From the IMG/VR virus record IMGVR_UViG_3300031975_002178, positions 1 through 20,787 of that record: 20,787 bases of DNA; one strand, written 5' to 3'. Both the position numbers and the translations under genes were made by a program. The stretch comes from a virus. Below, piece by piece: positions 8,277 to 14,524 of the stretch (positions within the stretch are counted from its first letter, which is position 1; each line of letters opens with the position of its first letter). The notes beneath the pieces are model-generated. The model saw only the letters and a program-made list of their open reading frames with translations, was not told the DNA's origin and did no database searches.

Positions 8277-8728
8277 GTCCGCCCCCTGTGGTTCTTGAGC
8301 CCGAAGAATACCCAGCCGTTCCAGCGCGTGCCGGTGATAGCGCGTGCGATGGCGGACAGCGACTTGTACGGCCGCCCCTGCCATTCGAAGCCGTCAGCGG
8401 TGACCGTGACGATGTATTCGACGCCCTGCCATTCGCGCAGAAGGCGCGTGCCGGTGATGGGGCGGTCGCGGTCGAGGCGCAGTCCGCGCTTCTTCTTGTC
8501 GCCGCCGTCGAGTTCCTCACCGAGCCATTCCAGCCGCCGGACGGTCTCAGGCTTCAGCCCGCCATAGGCGAGTTCCTGGATGCGGTAGGCCAGGCGGGAT
8601 TCAAGGTAGCGCCGGTTGAAGGGTGGCGGCTCGCTGTCGAACAGGTCGCGCCATTGCTTCTTCAGGTCTGGCGTCGGGGTGGTCTTCAGCGCGGCCAAGC
8701 GCGCGGGGATGGGGTCATGTGTCGTCAT
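8273..8728 (-). CDS. DUF2924 domain-containing protein, recombinase-associated
   Basis: The 151-aa protein resembles DUF2924, a family commonly encoded directly upstream of large serine recombinases in alphaproteobacterial prophages; its molecular role is unknown to me. Recognisable parts are LKKQWRDLFDSEPPPFNRRY and LESRLAYRIQELAYGGLKPE in the first half, then RLLREWQGVEYIVTVTADGF and EWQGRPYKSLSAIARAITGT near the end. I chose the ATG at 8728, preceded by GGAG at good distance and overlapping the upstream gene's stop (ATGA); an ATG at 8764 is possible but inside that gene. Its own stop overlaps the recombinase start. It appears intact, although the recombinase beside it is broken. A role with the recombinase, for example in binding or directionality, is only inference. 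Confidence 0.9.
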   Translation of the reverse strand: MTTHDPIPARLAALKTTPTPDLKKQWRDLFDSEPPPFNRRYLESRLAYRIQELAYGGLKPETVRRLEWLGEELDGGDKKKRGLRLDRDRPITGTRLLREWQGVEYIVTVTADGFEWQGRPYKSLSAIARAITGTRWNGWVFFGLKNHRGRT

Positions 8729-8928
8729 GCGGTCTCCGTGGGGTTCGGGGTTGCATGACGGCATCGGTCAGCCGGATAGTGTAGGCGAATTTCTCCAGTA
8801 TCGTCAGAAGGTTCTCCCCGCTGGCGTTGCATCAAGCGCACCAGCCCGAGGGCGAGCAACCCGCACAATTCAGCGCGACGCTCGGCAGGCGTCATCTGAT
8901 TGGGTGGCAGTGGATTGGGGCGTTTCAT
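8725..8928 (-). CDS. Small conserved hypothetical protein upstream of DUF2924 gene
   Basis: A 67-aa basic protein starting MKRPNPLPPNQMTPAERRAE, with a predicted helix ELCGLLALGLVRLMQRQRGE and the tail EIRLHYPADRCRHATPNPTE. I recall near-identical small proteins at the head of recombinase/DUF2924 operons in Rhodobacterales, but know no function. GAGG precedes the ATG at about 6-7 bases. Its stop overlaps the DUF2924 start by ATGA, so the three genes form one leftward operon. One Cys and two His residues are too few to argue for a metal site. Confidence 0.75.
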   Translation of the reverse strand: MKRPNPLPPNQMTPAERRAELCGLLALGLVRLMQRQRGEPSDDTGEIRLHYPADRCRHATPNPTETA

Positions 8929-9209
8929 GCGGGCCTCGGAGCGGTCGTCTCCTTGGGCCTCTACTCACCGGACTTGGCGACCGTCCCAAGCATCGCCGGA
9001 AGCAGGCGCAAGAGGATCATGGGACTCGACTCTCGGTTGATTTCGCGGCAGGAACACAATAAGAACATCTTTCCTCCTCCCGAGGTGAATCGGCGTTAAT
9101 GCGCCCTTCGGTCCCCAGCGCGGTATTTCGCGCCCCGGCGTGCCGACCGGCGGTTCCTGAGCCGTGTTCTTTGTTCGGAATGAAGGGTTCAGGATCGTAG
9201 GAAGCACAA
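8929..9209. promoter_or_regulatory. Divergent control region between recombinase operon and 412/331-aa unit
   Basis: No gene is seen in these 281 bp, which must hold promoters for both directions. The best rightward candidate is TTGATT at 9037-9042, a 17-bp spacer, then TAAGAA at 9060-9065, which would give a leader of about 140 nt before the ATG at 9210. That ATG is preceded by TAGGAAG. A short hairpin GCGCG-GTATTT-CGCGC lies in the leader near 9118-9133. No clear leftward promoter was recognised. Confidence 0.35.
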
Positions 9210-10448
9210 ATGTCCAAAAGGATCAGGAATTTCATCGACCGCGCCTTCTCGAGAACCGTCGATCTCGGAATGCTTCACCGTTTTCTGTCCCCGTATCTCG
9301 GGCAGATCGGATTGGATTGGGATTCGCTCCCCGCTGACGAAGCGAAAAGGCGCGAGACCATCTTCAGTCTCTTCGCCAAAGCCGATTTAAAATTTCCGGC
9401 AAAGCTTCAATTCGCTCTCTACAACATTTCCACACTGTCCACGGAAGCCGGTGCCCGGATCATCCAGGAGATCGCGTCGGAATCAGGCGTCGACGTCCTG
9501 GCGCCCCATCGTGTTGATGGCAGCCCCGACGATCTGCGTTTCACCCCGCGCTTCATGGCCTTGGCCACGTGGCTGGATCATCGTGCCCTTTTCGACAGGG
9601 CGCTGAGCGCGGCGGCCTTCCTCGCGCACTCGACGAAGCTCGAGCGCGACGCCGACTGCGAAGACGTCGAGCCCCGGCATCAGGAAATCGGTGTGAAGGA
9701 AGCGTTCTCGGAAGCCGTGCGGCTGCATTTCGCCGGACGGTACAACGGGCATTGCTGCGACGTGCGGTGGTTCGAAGAGGAGGATCTGCTGCGGGTGCTG
9801 ATCCTGCATGGCTCCAAGCCGGAGACGAAGAATGTCGATCAGGAAGGCGCGGAGGACACCCTGAAGTTCCGAGAAATCGTCCAGTCGACCATCGAATACG
9901 ACCCGCGCCAGGGGGCGATCGCCGTCGGCTCGAAGTCGGCAACCGATGCCAAGAAGCTTGTGAAGCTCTTCGGCGGCCACGTTCTGGGGGACGAGGATAT
10001 CTTCGAGGCGTCGGCGAAGGAGCAGCTCTACACGCTCGTGCCGCTTCAGAAACAGGGCGCGGCGTTCAAGTTCCACTTCGCCCCAGAAGGCGACATCACC
10101 CATGTCGCCCTGCGCGAGGTGCGCGTCGATGAGGCCCAGATCACCACGACGGGACGGCTGCGGCGCTCGCCGTGGTTCCTGACGCTCGGCGATTCCGAGA
10201 ATGCGCTGAAGCGCCTGAAGATCGTCGCACCGGAAATCGAGATCGACGATATCCGCATTGTCCACGCAAAGATCGATGTGACTATCGAGGTGGACGACAG
10301 CGAGACCGTGGTCCCGGTGACGATCCGGCCGCCGCGCACTGTCAGCATGCGCGACCACTCGCACGAACGGCTCATTCTCGAAATGCTGGAAAACAATGAC
10401 ATTCGCAAACGCCGCAGAACTGATCAGGCTGCTGCTGCGGCAGAGTGA
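9210..10448 (+). CDS. Uncharacterised 412-aa protein, first gene of a two-gene unit
   Basis: I do not recognise a function. The protein is soluble-looking, with no signal peptide or membrane segment. The N-terminal ~110 residues are helical (RNFIDRAFSRTVDLGMLHRF; ETIFSLFAKADLKFPAKLQF). A central mixed region includes LHFAGRYNGHCCDVRWFEEE and DLLRVLILHGSKPETKNVDQ, then IEYDPRQGAIAVGSKSATDA and KLVKLFGGHVLGDEDIF. The last third is rich in beta-type stretches, ending in a basic tail NNDIRKRRRTDQ and a run of alanines. RBS TAGGAAG supports the start. The next gene begins 53 nt before this stop, a strong sign of coupled expression. It lies in the cargo/immunity slot of the element, so a regulator or defence partner is possible but unproven. 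Confidence 0.85.
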   Translation: MSKRIRNFIDRAFSRTVDLGMLHRFLSPYLGQIGLDWDSLPADEAKRRETIFSLFAKADLKFPAKLQFALYNISTLSTEAGARIIQEIASESGVDVLAPHRVDGSPDDLRFTPRFMALATWLDHRALFDRALSAAAFLAHSTKLERDADCEDVEPRHQEIGVKEAFSEAVRLHFAGRYNGHCCDVRWFEEEDLLRVLILHGSKPETKNVDQEGAEDTLKFREIVQSTIEYDPRQGAIAVGSKSATDAKKLVKLFGGHVLGDEDIFEASAKEQLYTLVPLQKQGAAFKFHFAPEGDITHVALREVRVDEAQITTTGRLRRSPWFLTLGDSENALKRLKIVAPEIEIDDIRIVHAKIDVTIEVDDSETVVPVTIRPPRTVSMRDHSHERLILEMLENNDIRKRRRTDQAAAAAE

Positions 10449-11391
10449 TCGTCACCCAATCCGTGCCGTCGGTGCGGCCGAACTTGAGCCTTATGATCCG
10501 CGCTTCGTCCGATCGCTGCGCAATATCGGGGTCCTGGCGGACCGGGAGGATCAGCGCGACGATGGCACTGCGGTTTTCCAGGTGGTCGACAGTGAACTGA
10601 TCGTCGTCGACCCCGAGACAGGCGAGTGCGAACGTCACGTCGATGCGCTGGATATCCAGTCGTTCGACATCGACATCGCTGCCCTCTGCCGCGCGATACG
10701 AGAGCAGTCGGGACTGAAGGGGCCGGGACCGGTTGCGATCTCGGCCAGGATTTGGCGGCTCGGTCGCCACGAACAGCATGGTCGAACTGCCGAAATCTGC
10801 CTCGTGCGCCGACTGCGGGAGGAGACTGCGCAAGAAATCGTGGACCATGTGCGCGGCGCCATCGACAGCGAAACGCCTGTTGCCCTGATCAGTCTCGGCG
10901 ATTGCGACGTGCCGACGGCAGTCGCTCGCCAGCTCGACGGCCTCCGCCTGAAGGTTGCCCGCGCCGTCGATCTGCTGCGCGACGACCGGGAACGCCCCTT
11001 CGCGCTCGATCTCGGTCGGGTTCGGGTGCCCACGGGACAGCAGGCCCCGGACGCGCGCCTCCAGATCGACCGTATCGGCCGCCGGGTGATCTTCGAACGC
11101 ATCGAAATTGACATCGAGCCGCGGGACTTCGACGCCTTCGCCCTGCTCGCGGAAGAGGCCATGGCCGCCGGGGGCTGGGTTTCAAAGGACGCTCTGGCGG
11201 CAACGCTTCAGGCGAGCACAGGGCGAGAGAGTAATCCCGAACAGGTAGATCGCTGCATCAACCGGCTGCGCGATGCGTTCCGAAAGAACACGCGGCTAAG
11301 TGCGGTCCCGAGCAACGGGTTCATCGACCGCAAGTCCAAGGTCGGCGCACGTCTCGACCTCGCATCCTCCGGGATCGCGTTCATCGCGTAG
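10396..11391 (+). CDS. Uncharacterised 331-aa protein with C-terminal OmpR-like winged helix
   Basis: The C-terminal ~95 residues look like a winged-helix DNA-binding domain: DRIGRRVIFERIEIDIEPRD (about 225-244), then FALLAEEAMAAGGWVSKDAL (248-267), and a recognition-helix-like VDRCINRLRDAFRKN (284-298) followed by a wing ending NGFI. The N-terminus (AELIRLLLRQSDRHPIRAVG, then RFVRSLRNIGVLAD) also looks like a small winged helix. The middle contains no receiver domain or recognisable enzyme motif, so it is not a standard response regulator. It starts at an ATG inside the preceding gene, overlapping it by 53 nt. Together they could act as a DNA-binding regulator or sensor for the element, perhaps with the 412-aa protein as signal partner. 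Family not recognised. Confidence 0.8.
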   Translation: MTFANAAELIRLLLRQSDRHPIRAVGAAELEPYDPRFVRSLRNIGVLADREDQRDDGTAVFQVVDSELIVVDPETGECERHVDALDIQSFDIDIAALCRAIREQSGLKGPGPVAISARIWRLGRHEQHGRTAEICLVRRLREETAQEIVDHVRGAIDSETPVALISLGDCDVPTAVARQLDGLRLKVARAVDLLRDDRERPFALDLGRVRVPTGQQAPDARLQIDRIGRRVIFERIEIDIEPRDFDAFALLAEEAMAAGGWVSKDALAATLQASTGRESNPEQVDRCINRLRDAFRKNTRLSAVPSNGFIDRKSKVGARLDLASSGIAFIA

Positions 11392-11508
11392 ATCCGTTTT
11401 CCGGCACCGGGAGGTTTTCGGGAGGTTTCCGGGAGAACCCCGAGAGATAAAGTATTTCAAAAGGTTGCATCTTCGACTGGTCAACGCAAACGACCAGGAT
11501 CGAAACAG
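11392..11508. promoter_or_regulatory. Upstream region of sigma-factor gene with tandem 11-mers and an operator-like inverted repeat
   Basis: Two 11-bp direct repeats plus a partial third copy (GGGAGGTTTTC, GGGAGGTTTCC, GGGAG) fill 11409-11435. A perfect 6-bp inverted repeat CTGGTC-N9-GACCAG spans 11477-11497, ending 11 bp before the ATG at 11509 and overlapping the likely ribosome binding site. Both look like protein-binding sites controlling the sigma gene and the operon behind it. An AT-richer stretch (GATAAAGTATTTCAAAAGG) between them could hold a -10 element. Confidence 0.5.
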
Positions 11509-12102
11509 ATGCTCCCTCCCATTTCCCACGACGACCTTGCCACGCTGATCGACGAGGCGGCCGTCGCCGCGCGCCGCCTGCACCGCAAGCTGATGCTGCC
11601 CGCCGCCGATCTCGACGATCTCCGCCAGGACCTGCTGGTCGACCTGATCTGCCGGTTGCCCGGCTTCGATCCGCGCCGCGGCAGCATCGGCGCCTTCGCC
11701 AACATCGTCCTGCGCAATCAGTCCTCGCGCATCGCGATCCGCCATCATCGCGAGCGTCGCGCGCAGGGCGGATCGCTGCTCTACCTCGAAGTCCCGCTCG
11801 CCGGGAGCAAGGAGCCGGTCGGCGACACGCTGACCGAGGATGACGGGCTGGCCGCCTGGCATGGCCACAGCTGCTGCGCGGTTTCGGTCAGCAACGAGCG
11901 CCGCGCGCTGGAGACCGCGCTCGCGAAGCTGACGGCGGAGGACCGCCGCTTCTGCGGCGCGCTGGCAGATCGCTCTGTCCCCGCGCTGGCGGCCGCGGGG
12001 TTCGGGAGCCGGTCAGCGCTCTACCGCCGCCTGACCGATCTCCGTCACGTCCTCACCGCCCACGGTCTCGGTCCCGCCTGGGACGATCTCGTGGCGGCCT
12101 GA
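11509..12102 (+). CDS. Sigma-70 family RNA polymerase sigma factor-like protein, element-encoded
   Basis: The 197-aa protein has the two-domain layout of a small sigma factor. A region-2-like part (about residues 15-85) contains AADLDDLRQDLLVDLICRLP, then GFDPRRGSIGAFANIVLRNQ and SSRIAIRHHRERRA, matching the region 2.1-2.4 pattern. A linker follows, then a region-4-like part (about 130-190) with ALETALAKLTAEDRRFCGAL and a helix-turn-helix GFGSRSALYRRLTDLRHVL. It heads the right-hand operon, which suggests it steers host RNA polymerase to element promoters, though its targets cannot be seen. The ATG is preceded by CAGGAT and an inverted repeat that could allow autoregulation. It is divergent from housekeeping sigmas in length and sequence. 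It could also be a sigma-like DNA-binding protein without sigma activity. Confidence 0.8.
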   Translation: MLPPISHDDLATLIDEAAVAARRLHRKLMLPAADLDDLRQDLLVDLICRLPGFDPRRGSIGAFANIVLRNQSSRIAIRHHRERRAQGGSLLYLEVPLAGSKEPVGDTLTEDDGLAAWHGHSCCAVSVSNERRALETALAKLTAEDRRFCGALADRSVPALAAAGFGSRSALYRRLTDLRHVLTAHGLGPAWDDLVAA

Positions 12103-12124
12103 GTAGAGGCGAAAGGAGGAGATC

Positions 12125-12477
12125 ATGTTCATGGGCACCACCCCCTTCGTCACGGTCCGCGCCAGCCGGCCGCTCACCGAAATCGAGTTCTGCGCCTGGG
12201 TGGCGCAGGCGGTTCCGGGCGACCGGCTGGAATACCATCGCGGCTTTCTGGTCCTCGACATCTTCCCGATGCTCGGCCGCCTGTCCGACCAGCAACGGGC
12301 GGAACTGTCGAGGCTCGGCTCGCGGGCCTTCTGGGCCGCCGAACAGGGCCTCGTGCATCTCGTGCAGCAGCGCACGGGACCGGACCTGTTCGCCTACATC
12401 GCGGTCGCCGCCCCAAGCCCAAGGCCGCTGCCGTCTCGCTGTCCGCGCTTCTGCTCACCGAACGCGAGGCCGCCTGA
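12125..12477 (+). pseudogene. Small phage-type hypothetical protein with a single-base frameshift near its end
   Basis: A strong AAAGGAGG precedes ATG 12125. The first ~95 residues (PFVTVRASRPLTEIEFCAWV, then GDRLEYHRGFLVLDIFPMLG, RAFWAAEQGLVHLVQQRTGP, DLFAYIAVA) look like a compact conserved prophage protein of about 115-120 aa. At the C-run 12411-12414 the frame is lost. Adding one C gives PKPKAAAVSLSALLLTEREA and a stop at 12475-12477, which overlaps the next gene's ATG as TGATG, exactly the coupling used by its neighbours. As written, the frame stays open and reads on into the ATPase gene at 13007, giving a false 585-aa fusion. It could be a real mutation or a sequencing error in the C-run. 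Function unknown. Confidence 0.75.
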
Positions 12478-13010
12478 TGACCGCCTTCCAGTCCCTTTTT
12501 GCCGATCACGGAGACCCTTTCATGCCGTTCCCCGAGAACACCCCTACCTGCGACGACCTGCCGGGTCTCAGCCTGCAGGACATCGCCCAACTGCCCGTCG
12601 AACTGCTCGCCATCCTGCAGCGCGAGATCGACGAGCGCATGTCCCGGATCAAGGCCGCGAAGGCCCGCCTCGATGGCGCGCTGACAGTCCGCTACGCCAC
12701 TCGCGCGGAAGTGGAGAGGCGGGCCGCGGGCAAGGATACCGGGACGATCCGCTTCGACGATGGCGACTTCACCGTCGTCGCCGATATGCCGAAGCGGGTC
12801 GACTGGGACCAGGATCGCCTCGCCGCCGTGGTCGAGCGCATCCGTGCCGCCGGGGACGACCCGGCCCAGTACGTCGACATCGCCTTCAAGGTGGCCGAGC
12901 GGAAATACACCGCCTGGCCCGATGCGATCCGGGCGAGCTTCGAGCCCGCGCGCACCGTGCGTCCGGGCACACTGAAGATCGAGATCCTGCCGCAGGGAGG
13001 CGACGCATGA
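12477..13010 (+). CDS. Phage-type hypothetical protein, 177 aa
   Basis: I know no function. The middle has a helical, coiled-coil-like stretch (LQREIDERMSRIKAAKARLD, about 52-71). It is followed by IRFDDGDFTVVADMPKRVDW (about 91-110) and a C-terminal part IAFKVAERKYTAWPDAIRAS then TVRPGTLKIEIL. The start at 12477 overlaps the corrected stop of the previous gene (TGATG). An alternative ATG at 12522 has a GGAG 8-9 bases upstream and would remove 15 residues. The stop overlaps the ATPase gene by ATGA. Its position directly before a Sak4-like ATPase suggests a role in the same recombination/replication step, for example as a nuclease inhibitor or DNA-binding accessory, but nothing in the sequence proves this. 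Confidence 0.85.
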   Translation: MTAFQSLFADHGDPFMPFPENTPTCDDLPGLSLQDIAQLPVELLAILQREIDERMSRIKAAKARLDGALTVRYATRAEVERRAAGKDTGTIRFDDGDFTVVADMPKRVDWDQDRLAAVVERIRAAGDDPAQYVDIAFKVAERKYTAWPDAIRASFEPARTVRPGTLKIEILPQGGDA

Positions 13011-13882
13011 GCCTCCCCATCATCAGCGCCGATCAGCGGCTGTCCGAACAGCGCGGCGTCAAGGGCTGCATCTTCGGAAAATCCGGCATCGGGAAGACCT
13101 CGCTGCTCTGGACCCTCGATCCGGACCGCACGCTGTTCATGGATCTCGAGGCGGGCGATCTCGCCATCGAGGGCTGGGCAGGCGACAGCATCCGGCCGCG
13201 GACCTGGACCGAATGCCGGGACTTTGCCGTGTTCATCGGCGGGCCGAACCCGGCGCTACGCGACGAGCAACCCTACAGCCCGGCGCATCACGCCGCCGTC
13301 TGCCAGAAATTCGGCGATCCGGCCGCGCTCGACCGCTACGAAACGATCTTCGTGGACTCGATCACCGTCGCCGGACGCCTTTGCTTCGGCTGGTGCAAGG
13401 GGCAGCCCGAGGCCTTCTCGGAAAAGACCGGGAAGCCGGACATGCGCGGCGCCTACGGCCTCCACGGCCGGGAAATGATCGCTTGGCTGACCCATCTCCA
13501 GCACACGCGGGCGAAGAACGTGTGGTTCGTCGGGATCCTCGACGAGAGGCTCGACGACTTCAACCGCAAGGTCTTCCAGCCGCAGATCGACGGCTCGAAG
13601 ACCGGGCTCGAACTGCCGGGGATCGTCGACGAGGTGATCACCATGGCGGAACTGAAGTCCGAGGGCGGCGAGCCCTACCGGGCCTTCGTCTGCCAGACGA
13701 TCAACCCCTGGGGCTTCCCGGCGAAGGACCGCTCCGGCCGTCTGGACCGGATCGAGGAGCCGCATCTCGGCCGCCTGATCGCGAAGATCCGGACGCCCGT
13801 GAGCCCGGCCTCCGCCCGGCTGACCTACACCCCGCCGTCCGCCGATCCGGCTCCGGCCGATCAACCTAACCCGCAATCCTGA
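13007..13882 (+). CDS. Sak4/RecA-like phage ATPase (single-strand annealing recombinase type)
   Basis: A 291-aa AAA_24-type phage nucleotide-binding protein. Walker A is GKSGIGKTS (24-32). A hydrophobic Walker-B-like strand TIFVDS lies at 113-118. VWFVGILDERLDDFNRKVFQ and LPGIVDEVITMAELKSEGGE follow, as in other members, and the last ~30 residues are a proline-rich tail. Proteins of this size and layout are minimal RecA cores (Sak4 group) that pair or anneal single-stranded DNA with help from an SSB. The start overlaps the previous stop (ATGA). The next gene, 19 bp on, encodes a probable ssDNA-binding partner, which fits the Sak4 pairing known in phages. A general ATPase role in replication is the alternative. 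Confidence 0.85.
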   Translation: MSLPIISADQRLSEQRGVKGCIFGKSGIGKTSLLWTLDPDRTLFMDLEAGDLAIEGWAGDSIRPRTWTECRDFAVFIGGPNPALRDEQPYSPAHHAAVCQKFGDPAALDRYETIFVDSITVAGRLCFGWCKGQPEAFSEKTGKPDMRGAYGLHGREMIAWLTHLQHTRAKNVWFVGILDERLDDFNRKVFQPQIDGSKTGLELPGIVDEVITMAELKSEGGEPYRAFVCQTINPWGFPAKDRSGRLDRIEEPHLGRLIAKIRTPVSPASARLTYTPPSADPAPADQPNPQS

Positions 13883-13901
13883 CCAGAAAAGGAGGTTCCC
13901 C

Positions 13902-14510
13902 ATGGGTTCCTGGAACGATTTCAACGACGCGCAGTCGAACACCAACCTCATCCCGAAGGGCACGCTGGCGAAGGTGCGTCTGACCATCCGGCCCGGCGGC
14001 TTCGACGACGCCTCGCAGGGTTGGACCGGCGGCTATGCCACGCGCGGCTCGACCGGCGCGGTCTATCTGAACGGCGAGTTCACGGTGACCGAGGGGCAAT
14101 ATGCCCGGCGCAAGATCTTCACGCTGATCGGGCTTTACAGCCCCAAGGGGCCGGACTGGGGCAACATGGGTCGCGGCCTGATCCGCGGCATGCTGAACTC
14201 GGCACGCGGGATTTCTGACAAGGACCAGACCCCGCAGGCTCAGGCCGCACGGCGGATCGGCGGTTTCGCCGATCTCGACGGGATCGAGTTCGTCGCCCGC
14301 ATCGACATCGGCACGGATGCAAACGGCGACGACAAGAACGAGATCAGGGCGGCCGTCACCCCGGATCACCGCGACTATGCCGCGCTCATGGGCACGGCGG
14401 GTCTCCAGTTCGGTGGCGCCGGAAACACGCCCCAACAGCCTGCGGCCACCCAGCCCAGCCAGCCCGCGTCCGCCCCCGGCGCCGCCGGTCGGCCGAGCTG
14501 GGCGCAGTAA
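13902..14510 (+). CDS. Probable phage ssDNA-binding protein (DUF669-like)
   Basis: This 202-aa protein follows the Sak4-like gene after a strong AGGAGG. The first ~160 residues look like an OB-type all-beta domain: MGSWNDFNDAQSNTNLIPKG, TLAKVRLTIRPGGFDD, AVYLNGEFTVTEGQYARRKI and FADLDGIEFVARIDIGTDAN. The last ~40 residues are a low-complexity tail rich in P, Q, A and S ending WAQ. A structured beta domain followed by a disordered tail is the usual SSB plan, though the classic acidic tip is absent. The closest family I can name is DUF669-like phage proteins, found beside recombinases and thought to bind ssDNA. It likely coats single strands made by the exonuclease and helicase of the same operon. 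Function is inferred from context and layout. Confidence 0.7.
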   Translation: MGSWNDFNDAQSNTNLIPKGTLAKVRLTIRPGGFDDASQGWTGGYATRGSTGAVYLNGEFTVTEGQYARRKIFTLIGLYSPKGPDWGNMGRGLIRGMLNSARGISDKDQTPQAQAARRIGGFADLDGIEFVARIDIGTDANGDDKNEIRAAVTPDHRDYAALMGTAGLQFGGAGNTPQQPAATQPSQPASAPGAAGRPSWAQ

Positions 14511-14524
14511 GGGGGAGACCGGCC

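Noticed and set aside
7041-9026. The word GATCATGGGAC at about 7600 (minus) and 9016 (plus) as attachment-site repeats
   Set aside because: It is only 11 bp, in inverted orientation, and one copy overlaps the start of the TerS gene; chance similarity is likely.
12125-13882. A single 585-aa protein fused to the Sak4-like ATPase
   Set aside because: The middle third is low-complexity Arg/Pro-rich sequence read out of frame from the 177-aa gene. A one-base correction gives a proper stop coupled to the next start.
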